64,000 nucleotides of DNA from Neisseria brasiliensis (GTDB lineage: Bacteria; Pseudomonadota; Gammaproteobacteria; Burkholderiales; Neisseriaceae). The position numbers and the translations under genes are program-made. Shown piece by piece: positions 43,616 through 52,142 of the stretch; position 1 is the stretch's first letter, and each line of letters starts with the position of its first letter. The notes beneath the pieces were generated by a model that saw only the letters and a list, made by a program, of their open reading frames with translations, searched no databases and had not been told where the DNA came from. The DNA is taken from assembly GCF_009671065.1 (NCBI RefSeq), contig NZ_CP046027.1, forward strand, positions 1,116,001 to 1,180,000, given 5' to 3'.

Positions 43616-43872
43616 TTAATGTCCGTAGTTGTTTCCTGAGCGGTCTTTTGCTGTCAAGGCTTGACAGCTATCACTCATTTTGGCCGCAATGGCTCCACCG
43701 AAAAGAGCCCAACTCCACCTGCTAAAACATTTCCTTTAGCTGAGGTTGTGCCTACAAGAGCACCAAAGGCCATACCATTGGTAATATCGTTTTTACAATC
43801 TTTAATAAGCTCATTTCTATTAGAGTTACCACCTGAAACTAAATGTAACTCAGATAATGATAACGTTCGCAT
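43616..43872 (-). pseudogene. Double-glycine bacteriocin precursor, frameshifted
   Basis: Leader MRTLSLSELHLVSGG, then NSNRNELIKDCKNDITNGMA and a Gly-rich core. The main frame ends in an unrelated LFSVEPLRPK. Restoring one base near 43708 (GTTGGGCTC, probably GTTGGxGCTC) gives GVGALFGGAIAAKMSDSCQA and the tail KDRSGNNYGH. Closest paralog is 41324-41605. Confidence 0.75.
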
Positions 43873-43890
43873 ATTAAACTCCTTAATAAT

Positions 43891-44103
43891 TTACCGAGAA
43901 GAAATTAATTCAACAATCTCTCTAATACGTTTAATTAATATATAAAATATTGGCGGAATGGATAGTAAAAGAAAAGATTCAGAATCTATCGGAATAAATT
44001 TTTCATATTTTATGTACCATAGAAAAAGAAATCCAAAAACAAAAAATATATATATCTGAATAAATTCAATGAATATTTCTAAAACCTTGGAAATTTTTTT
44101 CAT
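43891..44103 (-). CDS. Small membrane protein, putative immunity
   Basis: 70 residues (MKKISKVLEIFIEFIQIYIF at the start), two hydrophobic segments and a charged C-terminal helix. It lies 10 bases after the oxygenase gene and 18 bases before a precursor. Intact paralog of 41625-41850. Confidence 0.6.
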   Translation of the reverse strand: MKKISKVLEIFIEFIQIYIFFVFGFLFLWYIKYEKFIPIDSESFLLLSIPPIFYILIKRIREIVELISSR

Positions 44104-44113
44104 ATTTATTCCT

Positions 44114-45271
44114 TCAAATCCTAACCTCCAGAATATCTAATGCTAACAAACTTTCTAACAGTTTCTTGATTTCCTCCTCTCTTCCTAGTTGGTTATGCGC
44201 TAATAAATGTTTTACCATAACAGGCTTCTGGGTCGAACGAAGGTGAAGGAAAACCTCTTTCCCTTTGTCATCCAGATCAATTTTCACTCCATTGGCAATC
44301 AAATACCCTTTCTCAATCGTCGAATTGTCTACCGTATTCAAGCTCAATAAAGCATCTTCAGGCAGGCCGTCTGAATGGGGGTTGCCGAGGATTTCAAAGG
44401 CAAAGCCGCTGTCGGTGCGCTGGTTGCCGAGAAAGTGCTGCATAAAGGCTTCGTAATTGTCGGGATCGGTAATCTCGGCGGCGAATGCTTCGGCGGCTTC
44501 TTTCAGACTGCCTTGGTCTTGCGCCCAGCTTTGCAGGTTGTGGCGGAAGCCGACGATATCGGGCACTTTGTTCATCAGCCATTCCATGTAATTGTGGCCG
44601 TTGGGCGGAAAGGTGCCGATGGCAAGGTGGAAGGTTTCGCAGCCCATAGGCACGGGGTTGTGCCACCAGCCGCGCGGGATATAGAGAATGTCGCCGGCTT
44701 CCAATACCACTTCCATATCGGTGGTTTCGGGTTCGGGAATATGCGGCAGGTCTTTGCTTTGCTGCATGTAGAGCGGCATCTCGAAATTGGGGGCGGAAAG
44801 GCTCCAATGTTTTTTGCCGACCAGTTGCACGGCGAATACGTCGCGGGTGTCCCAATGATTTTTGTAGGATGGGTCGCCACCGAAAGCGAGGTAGCCGCTG
44901 ACCACGGTATGCGCCTGGGCGAAACGGGCGACTTGCTTTGTGATGTCGTCTGAAAACGGTTCGTTATTGATGCGGTTGTACACCAAAGTCGCGCCGTCTT
45001 TCAGGTATTCGTACACGGCGGCTTTGTTGAAGCGGTGGCGGATACGTCCGGTATCTTCAAAAGCTTCGACATAATGTTCTTTTGGAATCAGCGGGCCTTT
45101 GCGGAATTTGAAAAGTTCGTCGGCAGGGTTGGCGCGCTGGTACATTTCGTTGATGCCGCGCCAAACCTCCGCCTTATCAGGCAGTCTGACCGCGTTTTTG
45201 AAGAGACAGGGCTTTTGGTAACGGTAGTCACGAAAAAAAGTTTCTTGCGGCATTTGAAAATCAATATTCAA
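44114..45271 (-). CDS. JmjC/cupin-4 family Fe(II)/2-oxoglutarate oxygenase
   Basis: 385 residues. The JmjC iron site is visible as H139-x-D141 (YKNHWDTRD) and H204 (PRGWWHNPVP), with the family lysine region VGKKHWSL. A C-terminal winged-helix-like part follows (about residues 255-385). This is the RoxA/YcfD/MINA-like architecture, whose known members hydroxylate ribosomal protein residues. TTG 45271 is chosen because AAAGGA precedes it by seven bases; ATG 45253 is the alternative. As first gene of the bacteriocin locus it may modify the peptides, their immunity partners or the host target (inference). Confidence 0.85.
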   Translation of the reverse strand: MNIDFQMPQETFFRDYRYQKPCLFKNAVRLPDKAEVWRGINEMYQRANPADELFKFRKGPLIPKEHYVEAFEDTGRIRHRFNKAAVYEYLKDGATLVYNRINNEPFSDDITKQVARFAQAHTVVSGYLAFGGDPSYKNHWDTRDVFAVQLVGKKHWSLSAPNFEMPLYMQQSKDLPHIPEPETTDMEVVLEAGDILYIPRGWWHNPVPMGCETFHLAIGTFPPNGHNYMEWLMNKVPDIVGFRHNLQSWAQDQGSLKEAAEAFAAEITDPDNYEAFMQHFLGNQRTDSGFAFEILGNPHSDGLPEDALLSLNTVDNSTIEKGYLIANGVKIDLDDKGKEVFLHLRSTQKPVMVKHLLAHNQLGREEEIKKLLESLLALDILEVRI

Positions 45272-45465
45272 TTTGCATTCCTTTCGATTATGATTATATT
45301 TATTTTCTATAGTGTATGTATATTATTGTTTTTTTTTATTGGTCAATTGATTACTGATGTGTTTTGGTAAAAAAGATATTTTATGTTTGTAAATGTAAAT
45401 TTTTTGAAAGAAGCTATCAAAAAGTTAAGTCTATAAGAAATTGAATTTGAATGATATTTAAATAA

Positions 45466-45493
45466 AAGGCCGTCTGAAATTTCAGACGGCCTA
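45466..45493. terminator. DUS hairpin after mltA
   Basis: Inverted DUS arms with almost no loop, 19 bases beyond the mltA stop. Confidence 0.75.
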
Positions 45494-45511
45494 CTTTATA
45501 CTGCAATCGAT

Positions 45512-46837
45512 TTACGGACGGTACTCCGGCGCCATGCCGTTTGGCAGCAGCTGCCAAACATAACCGGTGGTTTTCTGCTTGCCCGCAACATTACCGGCTT
45601 CGTCGCCGTAGCCCCAGAAATAATCCACGCGCACCGCGCCTTTAATCGCGCTGCCGGTGTCTTGCGCCATAATCAGGCGGTTGAGCGCTTTGTTGGTAAT
45701 CGGGTGGGCGGTGGCCACGAACAAAGGCGCGCCCAGCGTGATGTAGTGGCGGTCAATCGCACCGGCGTATTCGCCCATCAGTGGCGTACCCAATGCGCCG
45801 ACAGGACCTTGGTCGCTGCTGCCTTCCAATTTACGGAAGAAAATGTAGCTCGGGTTTTGCCCCAACACTTCGGCCAAGCGGTGGGTGTTTTGCTGCATGT
45901 AGGCTTTGATGCCCTGCATGGTGGTTTGACCCAAAGTCAGGTAGCCGCGGTCGGCCATGTAGCGGCCGATGGATACATAAGAATATTCGTTTTTATCGGC
46001 AAAACCGAGGCGCACGTATTCGCCTTTCGGGGTTTTCAGACGGCCTGAACCTTGAATGTGCATGAAAAAGAGTTCGACCGGATCATCGGCGTAACCCAAA
46101 ATCGGCGCTTTGCCGTTGAGTGCGCCGGCGTTGATTTGCGCACGGGTGTGATACGGAATGAATTGGTTGCCGACAAAGCGCCCTTTAATCGAGGTCGAGC
46201 GGGCGGTAATCGGGAATTGCGACAGGTTGGCGGTGTGGGTGCCGTTGGCTGCAATCACGCCGCTGTTTTGGCCGGTTTGGCGCACGCGCACGATGCCCTT
46301 GCTGTTGCGCTGGGCAGAAGACAGCGGCACGGAAACGAAATCATACGGAATGCCGTAAATCGGGAAACGTGCTTTGTTGGTCTGTACGATGTCGCCGTGT
46401 AATACTGGCTCATAATAGCCGGTAACGGTGCCCGCTTGCGAGCCGTTGCCGCTCACTTGCCACGGCGTGAAATAGCGCTCGAAAAACGATTTGGCGGCGG
46501 CTTGGTTCAACTGAGTTTGTGCGGCTTGGGCGCACACGTCTTGCCAGCCTTGACGGCTTTTCAGTCTGTCGCAACCGAGTTTGAACGATTGCAGGCTTTT
46601 GACGAAATCTTGGCCGTTCCATTGCGGCATGGCGCTGTGTGGCACGGCGAGATAAGACGCATTGCCGCCCGGTGTGAAGGTGGTGCCGACTGGGTGCGGT
46701 GTGCCGGTTGGGCGGTCGGGGCCGCTGATGACGGTTTGGTCTATGGTCGGTAATTTTTTGACGCTCTTGCTCGGACAAGCGGCCAGCAAGGCGGCAGTGA
46801 TGCCCAATAAAGCGGCGCGGAACAGGGTTTTCTTCAT
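45512..46837 (-). CDS. mltA: Membrane-bound lytic murein transglycosylase A
   Basis: 441 residues from ATG 46837, which begins a lipoprotein signal ending in the lipobox LLAAC; the open frame extends 20 codons upstream without support. The MltA domain includes GTVTGYYEPVLHG, and the 3D domain carries the catalytic aspartates (LIMAQDTGSAIKGAVRVDYF, then WGYGDEAG). It cleaves peptidoglycan glycan strands to 1,6-anhydro products at the outer membrane. A DUS lies inside the gene. Confidence 0.94.
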   Translation of the reverse strand: MKKTLFRAALLGITAALLAACPSKSVKKLPTIDQTVISGPDRPTGTPHPVGTTFTPGGNASYLAVPHSAMPQWNGQDFVKSLQSFKLGCDRLKSRQGWQDVCAQAAQTQLNQAAAKSFFERYFTPWQVSGNGSQAGTVTGYYEPVLHGDIVQTNKARFPIYGIPYDFVSVPLSSAQRNSKGIVRVRQTGQNSGVIAANGTHTANLSQFPITARSTSIKGRFVGNQFIPYHTRAQINAGALNGKAPILGYADDPVELFFMHIQGSGRLKTPKGEYVRLGFADKNEYSYVSIGRYMADRGYLTLGQTTMQGIKAYMQQNTHRLAEVLGQNPSYIFFRKLEGSSDQGPVGALGTPLMGEYAGAIDRHYITLGAPLFVATAHPITNKALNRLIMAQDTGSAIKGAVRVDYFWGYGDEAGNVAGKQKTTGYVWQLLPNGMAPEYRP

Positions 46838-46857
46838 GGCTTTTTTCAAGTCGTTAA

Positions 46858-46889
46858 AGGCCGTCTGAATACGCGTTTCAGACGGCATG
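46858..46889. repeat. DUS inverted pair upstream of mltA
   Basis: GGCCGTCTGAA and TTCAGACGGC flank a short loop just before the mltA start, so it would fall in the mltA leader or between promoter and gene. Confidence 0.5.
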
Positions 46890-47272
46890 GAAAACAAAGA
46901 AACGGCATGGCAGCATAAAGAGCCACGAGCCTGCGGGGTTTGATTCTAGCACAGAATCGCCGCTGACCTGCGGATTAGGCCGCCTGAAAGTTGGCAACGC
47001 TTATCTGGAAGATGGGTATAATAGAGCGTGCAAACGGCGCGCGCTAATGAATATATGATGGCATGTTTTGCGTTTGCGTTGAGCCTTGAGTGGGTTGCAA
47101 ATAAAGGGATAAAGGCCGTCTGAAAGGTGTTCGGAAGCTTGAGAATTATCCCGCCTCCGCCTGTTGTTTTAAGATTTAATAATTTGTTTTAAATTAATTA
47201 TTTTAATTTTTGAATGTTTTTTTAGATTGCCTTTTATACATAAAATAGGCCGTCTGAAGGTGAGGAATCGAG
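46890..47272. other. Gene-free stretch
   Basis: I see no convincing gene. A TATAAT at 47017-47022 (GGGTATAATAGAG) could be the -10 of a promoter for the small membrane protein at 47273 or for an unannotated RNA. A TTGGCA 20 bases upstream of it is too far for a normal spacer. A DUS (47113) and a further DUS-like TCTGAAGG at about 47253 are present. Confidence 0.4.
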
Positions 47273-47500
47273 ATGAGATCGCTGGTGTTTTTTATTGGTT
47301 GGGCGCTGTTTTTCACGCTGCTGTTTGGCGGCATTTCATGGCTGGCACGCGCCTTGGATTTGCCCAATGCTTCGTTGTGGATTAGCGTGGCAATTGCCGT
47401 ATTTATCGGCTTGCTGCCGGGCAAAAAAATCGCCCGCCGCCGAAATGAGTTGGTGGCGCTGTTGGAAACAGGCCGTCTGAAACATTTTTCTCTGCCTTGA
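47273..47500 (+). CDS. Small two-helix membrane protein
   Basis: 75 residues. Hydrophobic segments at about 3-22 and 35-50 are followed by KKIARRRNELVALLETGRLK, a basic cytosolic tail partly encoded by an in-gene DUS. TGAGGAATCGAG precedes the ATG. No family recognised. Confidence 0.65.
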   Translation: MRSLVFFIGWALFFTLLFGGISWLARALDLPNASLWISVAIAVFIGLLPGKKIARRRNELVALLETGRLKHFSLP

Positions 47501-47536
47501 AGTGAAACGCTTTCTGCCGCGAAAAAAATATAGCTT

Positions 47537-47572
47537 AGGCCGTCTGAATCAAGCTTGTTTCAGACGGCCTTT
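47537..47572. terminator. DUS hairpin
   Basis: An inverted DUS pair followed by TTTTG after the small membrane protein gene. Confidence 0.75.
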
Positions 47573-47703
47573 TGATTGTGAACACAACATTTACAAGGGC
47601 AAAGATTTTTGCCGACGTGATTATGCGCGGCCATACTGTTCATCTCAACAAAATACGCTACAATAGCCCTTATTTCTCAAGCATTTTACTTTAAGGAAAC
47701 GCC

Positions 47704-49404
47704 ATGTTCGATTTCTTCCGCCGCAAAAAACAGGAAACCCCCGCTCCCGAAGAAGCGGTCAAACCCGAGCTCCAGCACGCCGAACAAACCGCCGCTACCG
47801 AGCCGACCCAGTCGGTAGAAGAGATGCTGGCGGCGCTGGAAAACGCGTTTGCCAAAGAAGCAGCAGAGAAAGCGCAGGCCGCGCCGCCGGTCGAAGAAAT
47901 TGCTGTCGATTCTATTGAAAATCAATCATTTGAAGAAGAAATTTTAGCGCAACAAGCGCCAACTGAAACGCTGGTTGATGATGTTCAAGTGGAAGCAGAA
48001 GCGTCTGCAGAAATGCCATTTGAGCATATCGCGGCGCAAGTTGAAGTGGCGGATGATGTTTCTATTGAAGACGAGAATACAGAAGAAATCGTTTTAACCG
48101 ACGATGGCAAAGTGGTGATTGATTATGTGCAAGTGCCGGAAGGCACCGAAGTGGTTTCGGTGCCTTCGGAGCAGGCAGAAGCCATTGCCGATGAGCAGGA
48201 AGCTGCGGGCGAAGCTATCGAAGTCGCGCCATCAGCAGAATCAACGGATCAGCCGGAAGCGGCGGAAATTCAAACTTGGGAAACCACATTCCCCGAAGCA
48301 GAAACGGCACAGAACCAAGCGGCGGAAGCCGAGCCTGCAGAAGCAGTTCAGGTGCAGGAAAATGTTGAAACTGAAGAAGTTAAGGCAGATGAATCACCTG
48401 AAGATACGCCGTCTGAAAGCATAGCGGTCACTGTGGCGGCAGCGACAGCCGTAGCTGCGCAAACTGCGACAGAAGAAGACCAAGCGCAAACCAAATTAAG
48501 CTGGGCTTCGCGCCTGAAACAAGGCTTGACCAAATCGCGCGATAAAATGGCCAAATCGCTGGCGGGCGTGTTCGGCGGCGGCAAAATCGACGAAGATTTG
48601 TATGAAGAATTGGAAACCGTGCTGATTACCAGCGACATGGGCATGGAAGCGACCAATTATCTGATGAAAGACGTACGCGACCGCGTCAGCCTGAAAGGCT
48701 TGAAAGACGGTGAAGAATTGCGCGGTGCGTTGAAAGATGCCATTTACGATTTGATTAAACCTTTGGAGCAGCCGTTGGTGTTGCCCGAAAGCAAAGAGCC
48801 GTTTGTGATTATGTTGGCAGGCATCAACGGCGCGGGCAAAACCACGTCTATCGGCAAGCTGGCGAAATATTTCCAATCGCAGGGCAAATCGGTGCTATTG
48901 GCGGCGGGCGATACGTTCCGTGCTGCGGCGCGTGAGCAGTTGCAGGAATGGGGCGAGCGCAACAACGTGACCGTGATTTCGCAATCCACCGGCGATTCGG
49001 CGGCGGTGTGTTTCGATGCGGTGCAGGCCGCCAAAGCGCGCGGTATTGATATTGTGCTGGCCGATACCGCCGGCCGCTTGCCGACCCAGTTGCACCTGAT
49101 GGAAGAAATCAAAAAAGTAAAACGCGTGCTGCAAAAAGCCATGCCCGATGCGCCGCACGAAATCATCGTCGTGTTGGATGCCAACATCGGCCAAAACGCG
49201 GTTAACCAAGTGAAAGCCTTCGATGAAGCTTTGGGCTTGACCGGCCTGATTGTGACCAAGCTCGATGGCACGGCCAAAGGCGGCATTCTCGCTGCGCTGG
49301 CCAGCAACCGCCCGATTCCGGTGCGCTACATCGGCGTGGGCGAACGCATCGACGATTTACGCCCGTTTGACGCGCGGGCATTTGTGGATGCATTGTTGGA
49401 TTGA
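47704..49404 (+). CDS. ftsY: Signal recognition particle receptor FtsY
   Basis: 566 residues. Residues 1-260 form a long Glu/Ala-rich acidic region (the A domain) that associates with the membrane. The NG GTPase domain follows: LAGINGAGKTTSIGKLA (P loop), LAAGDTFRAAAREQLQ, LADTAGRLPTQ and TKLDGTAKGG. It docks SRP-ribosome complexes at the translocon. The acidic domain is longer than in many species, which accounts for the size. Confidence 0.96.
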   Translation: MFDFFRRKKQETPAPEEAVKPELQHAEQTAATEPTQSVEEMLAALENAFAKEAAEKAQAAPPVEEIAVDSIENQSFEEEILAQQAPTETLVDDVQVEAEASAEMPFEHIAAQVEVADDVSIEDENTEEIVLTDDGKVVIDYVQVPEGTEVVSVPSEQAEAIADEQEAAGEAIEVAPSAESTDQPEAAEIQTWETTFPEAETAQNQAAEAEPAEAVQVQENVETEEVKADESPEDTPSESIAVTVAAATAVAAQTATEEDQAQTKLSWASRLKQGLTKSRDKMAKSLAGVFGGGKIDEDLYEELETVLITSDMGMEATNYLMKDVRDRVSLKGLKDGEELRGALKDAIYDLIKPLEQPLVLPESKEPFVIMLAGINGAGKTTSIGKLAKYFQSQGKSVLLAAGDTFRAAAREQLQEWGERNNVTVISQSTGDSAAVCFDAVQAAKARGIDIVLADTAGRLPTQLHLMEEIKKVKRVLQKAMPDAPHEIIVVLDANIGQNAVNQVKAFDEALGLTGLIVTKLDGTAKGGILAALASNRPIPVRYIGVGERIDDLRPFDARAFVDALLD

Positions 49405-49420
49405 TGTTTGAATGATATTG

Positions 49421-49464
49421 AGGCCGTCTGAACAGGTTTGGTGCAAACCATGTTCAGACGGCCT
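49421..49464. terminator. DUS hairpin after ftsY
   Basis: DUS arms extended by extra complementarity (CAGGTTTGGTGCAAACCATG between them) form a long stem. Confidence 0.8.
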
Positions 49465-49580
49465 TAACTTTTCTTAAAAGCCAAACGTAAAAAGCCGTAT
49501 AAAACAACCATATGCGTTGAAAATCCTTTATAATGCCGATTCATAAACATAACAACAATTTCAATCAAGGATACACAAAC

Positions 49581-49847
49581 ATGGCCAAGAAGTTTCCGAT
49601 TTTTCCCAAAGCGCCGGAGCGGATTTGCTGGGGCTGCGACAAATATTGTCGGGAAGACGATTTGCAGTGCGGCAACGGCTGCGAGCGCATTCAGCACCCG
49701 ATTGAATTGGACGGTCGCGATTGGTATAAAACCGGCGACTGGAGCAATCTTCTGAGCGACGAGCAGCAAATCGAGCTGGGCTTGAAAGAAGCGCCGAAAG
49801 CGGCCAAACCGCACATCAAGCTGCCGTTGAAAAACAAAACGGTTTAA
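49581..49847 (+). CDS. DUF3079-type small cysteine-rich protein
   Basis: 88 residues from ATG 49581 after AAGGATACACAAAC. It begins MAKKFPIFPKAPERICWGCD, with cysteines in CWGCDKYC and CGNGCERI that could bind a metal. Matches by eye the uncharacterised DUF3079 family of betaproteobacteria. Function unknown. Confidence 0.78.
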   Translation: MAKKFPIFPKAPERICWGCDKYCREDDLQCGNGCERIQHPIELDGRDWYKTGDWSNLLSDEQQIELGLKEAPKAAKPHIKLPLKNKTV

Positions 49848-49856
49848 CAGATTGAA

Positions 49857-49890
49857 AGGCCGTCTGAAAGATATTTTTTCAGACGGCCTG
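49857..49890. terminator. DUS hairpin
   Basis: An inverted DUS pair after the DUF3079-type gene, abutting the next miniature repeat. Confidence 0.75.
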
Positions 49891-50032
49891 AGGCCTTTGT
49901 AAAGCCCCAGGTTTGAGTACAGTTCAAAGTTATAGCAGCGCAGGAAGCGCAGACATATCATGAAGATAGACAAGCTTTCGAGCAGCGCATAACGAAGAAA
50001 TGTACCAAAGATGGGGATTTTGCAAAGGTCTC
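49889..50032. repeat. IS5-end miniature repeat, full copy
   Basis: Same orientation and length as 25783-25925 with a few changes: left end AGGCCTTTGTAAAGCCC, right end TTTTGCAAAGGTCTC. The left end variant (CTTTGTAAAG) shows what the right arm of the Tn7-interrupted copy at 52143 probably looked like. Confidence 0.8.
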
Positions 50033-50109
50033 AGCCTGTTGTACTTTTCTTTAAAGGTAGGCGTAAAATGCCTGCCTGTTTTCTTTGGTTTTGAACACGC
50101 ACACATCTC

Positions 50110-51015
50110 ATGAATACCCAACCTGATGAATACCGCAAAGGCCTGTTGTACGCACTGGGCTGCTACCTGATTTGGGGCATTTTCCCGCTTTATTGGTATC
50201 CCATCACCGGCACAGCCATCGGCGCAGATCAGATTTTGGCACAACGCATTTGCTGGTCGGCGGTGTTTGCGCTGGGGGTGCTGGTGTTCAAAGGACAGCT
50301 CGGTACGCTGTGGCAGGCGGTGCACAACCGCAAATTGCTGCTGACTTTTGTCGGTACCGCGTTTGCGATTTCGCTCAATTGGCTGGTTTACCTGTGGGCG
50401 ATTACCAATAACCATATTCTCGATGCCAGCTTGGGCTATTTTATTTCGCCGTTGGTAAATGTGTTGTTCGGCTTTTTGTTTTTCAAAGAAAAGCTCAACC
50501 GAACGCAGCTGTTGGCAATTGCTTTGGCGGTGGTCGGCATTTTGTGGCTGGCGGTGCCGGCGGGACACATTCCGTGGGTGTCGCTGCTGTTGGCGGGCAG
50601 CTTTGGTGTGTACAGCCTGTTGCGCAAACTCGCGCCGCTGGATGCGCTCACCGGCATGACCTTGGAAACGCTGGTGTTGGTGCCGTTTGCGCTGGGCTAT
50701 TTGTTGTGGGTGGCGCAGCAGGGCAATTTGGTGTTCGGCAGCTTGGCGCCGCTGCCCTTGGCGGTGTTGATTGGGTCGGGCGTGGTGACGGTGTTGCCGC
50801 TGCTGCTGTTTGCCGCCGGAGCCAAGCGCATTTCCATGAGTGATTTGGGCATGATTCAATATGTGTCGCCGAGTATGCAGTTTTTCTTGGGCCTGACTTT
50901 GTTCGGCGAAGCGTTCAGCCTGCAAAAATTCACCGGCTACGCGTGGGTGTGGCTGGGGATTGCGGTGTATTTGTTTGGCGTGGTGCTGGCGAAGAAGAAG
51001 GCTCGGGTTGAGTGA
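50110..51015 (+). CDS. rarD: RarD-type EamA/DMT-family transporter
   Basis: 301 residues with ten hydrophobic helices in two EamA repeats. The start YRKGLLYALGCYLIWGIFPLY and the ALGVLVFKGQ region are typical of RarD (chloramphenicol-sensitive protein). Physiological substrate is not established for the family. Confidence 0.88.
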   Translation: MNTQPDEYRKGLLYALGCYLIWGIFPLYWYPITGTAIGADQILAQRICWSAVFALGVLVFKGQLGTLWQAVHNRKLLLTFVGTAFAISLNWLVYLWAITNNHILDASLGYFISPLVNVLFGFLFFKEKLNRTQLLAIALAVVGILWLAVPAGHIPWVSLLLAGSFGVYSLLRKLAPLDALTGMTLETLVLVPFALGYLLWVAQQGNLVFGSLAPLPLAVLIGSGVVTVLPLLLFAAGAKRISMSDLGMIQYVSPSMQFFLGLTLFGEAFSLQKFTGYAWVWLGIAVYLFGVVLAKKKARVE

Positions 51016-51035
51016 GTTTCCATCATAAATTGAAC

Positions 51036-51075
51036 AGGCCGTCTGAAAGATTACAAATTTTTCAGACGGCCTTTT
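51036..51075. terminator. DUS hairpin after rarD
   Basis: An inverted DUS pair 20 bases after the rarD stop. Confidence 0.75.
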
Positions 51076-51159
51076 GCATGGGCGGGTGCTTGATTCGGTT
51101 GGGCTTTTATTTTACATTCGCATCATGTTCTCTACGATTTTACGATAGGGGTCAAACTC

Positions 51160-51606
51160 ATGATTCACACTGCTTTAACGCCTTACCAAGCGTTTGATTG
51201 GTGTCGCATTGCGGCTGTGCCGATTGGTGACAACGGCGAGCCGCTCTGTATGCTGCGGCCTGCCGCGCGGCTGCGTGTGCGGCCGGTGTATGCCGAGATG
51301 GGTGTAGCGGGGGCGGTGGACACGGTGTGGTTACGCGCATCCCTTATCGAAAAACTGCATCAGGCATTGGCGCATTTGCCGGCGGAATATGGTTTGGAAG
51401 TGCTTGACGGCTGGCGGCCTTTGGCGGTGCAGGCGGCTTTGCGTGAAAGTTTTCGTGCCAATATTGTGGCGCACCATCCCGATTTTACCGAAGCGCAAAT
51501 CCAAGCGGCTTTGGATGATTTTGTGGCCGACCCTTATCGCGCTACCATGCCGCCGCCGCATTCGACCGGTGGTTCGGTGGACGTGACTGTTGGGCAGCGG
51601 CAGTAA
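51160..51606 (+). pseudogene. D-alanyl-D-alanine dipeptidase (VanX/DdpX family), 3' truncated
   Basis: 148 codons. The frame has the family's LEVLDGWRPLAVQ and the zinc-binding PPPHSTGGSVDV (H and D ligands) but stops a few residues later. The last part of the enzyme, with the catalytic ExxH region, is missing. The break coincides with the start of a DUF819 fragment in another frame, so the two genes were joined by a deletion. Confidence 0.8.
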
Positions 51607-52069
51607 CATCGCCACGGAAATGCTGATTAGCTTGGTGACCGACAAATACCTGCTTCTCACCACGCTGACCTTTGCCGTGATTGCGCTAATGCCGCGCAGC
51701 ATGGCCAAGCTTGATGGTAGTCAAGAATTGGGCACTTACTGCATTTTCTTGTTTTTCGTGGTGATTGGCGTGCCGGCTTCGATTCCGCTGATTCTGCAAA
51801 ACGCACCGTTGCTGTTTGTGTTTACCTTAACCGTGGCAGTAGTCAATTTGGCGGTAACGCTGGCGGCGGGCAAACTCTTCAAATTCAGCATCGAAGAAGT
51901 GGTGTTGGCTTGTAATGCCAATATCGGTGGCCCCACCACGGCGGCAGCTTTGGCCATCGGCCGCGGCTGGCGTGCGCTGGTGGGCCCGATTTTGGTGATT
52001 GGTACGGCGGGCTATATTTTCGGCAATTACATCGGCTCGATGATTTATGCTGTGTTGAGTTCTATGTAG
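51590..52069 (+). pseudogene. DUF819-family membrane protein, 5' truncated
   Basis: 159 codons starting at a TTG with no ribosome site. They hold about five hydrophobic segments of the C-terminal part of a DUF819 (YjcL-like) transporter-type protein, including CNANIGGPTTAAALAIGRGW. Full members are around 400 residues. A TGA precedes the fragment in frame, so no upstream portion survives. Confidence 0.75.
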
Positions 52070-52084
52070 GCAATTCATAAAAAA

Positions 52085-52124
52085 TGCCGTCTGAAAGACT
52101 TTACTCTTTCAGACGGCATTTTTT
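52085..52124. terminator. DUS hairpin
   Basis: ATGCCGTCTGAA inverted pair followed by seven T residues. This is the last uptake-sequence hairpin before Tn7. A further half-DUS at 52132 adjoins the miniature repeat. Confidence 0.75.
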
Positions 52125-52142
52125 TGTGTCTTTTCAGACGGC

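Noticed and set aside
46..52124. Regularly recurring GCCGTCTGAA copies as a CRISPR-like or transposon repeat
   Set aside because: They are neisserial DNA uptake sequences placed mainly as terminator hairpins or within genes, not a clustered array.
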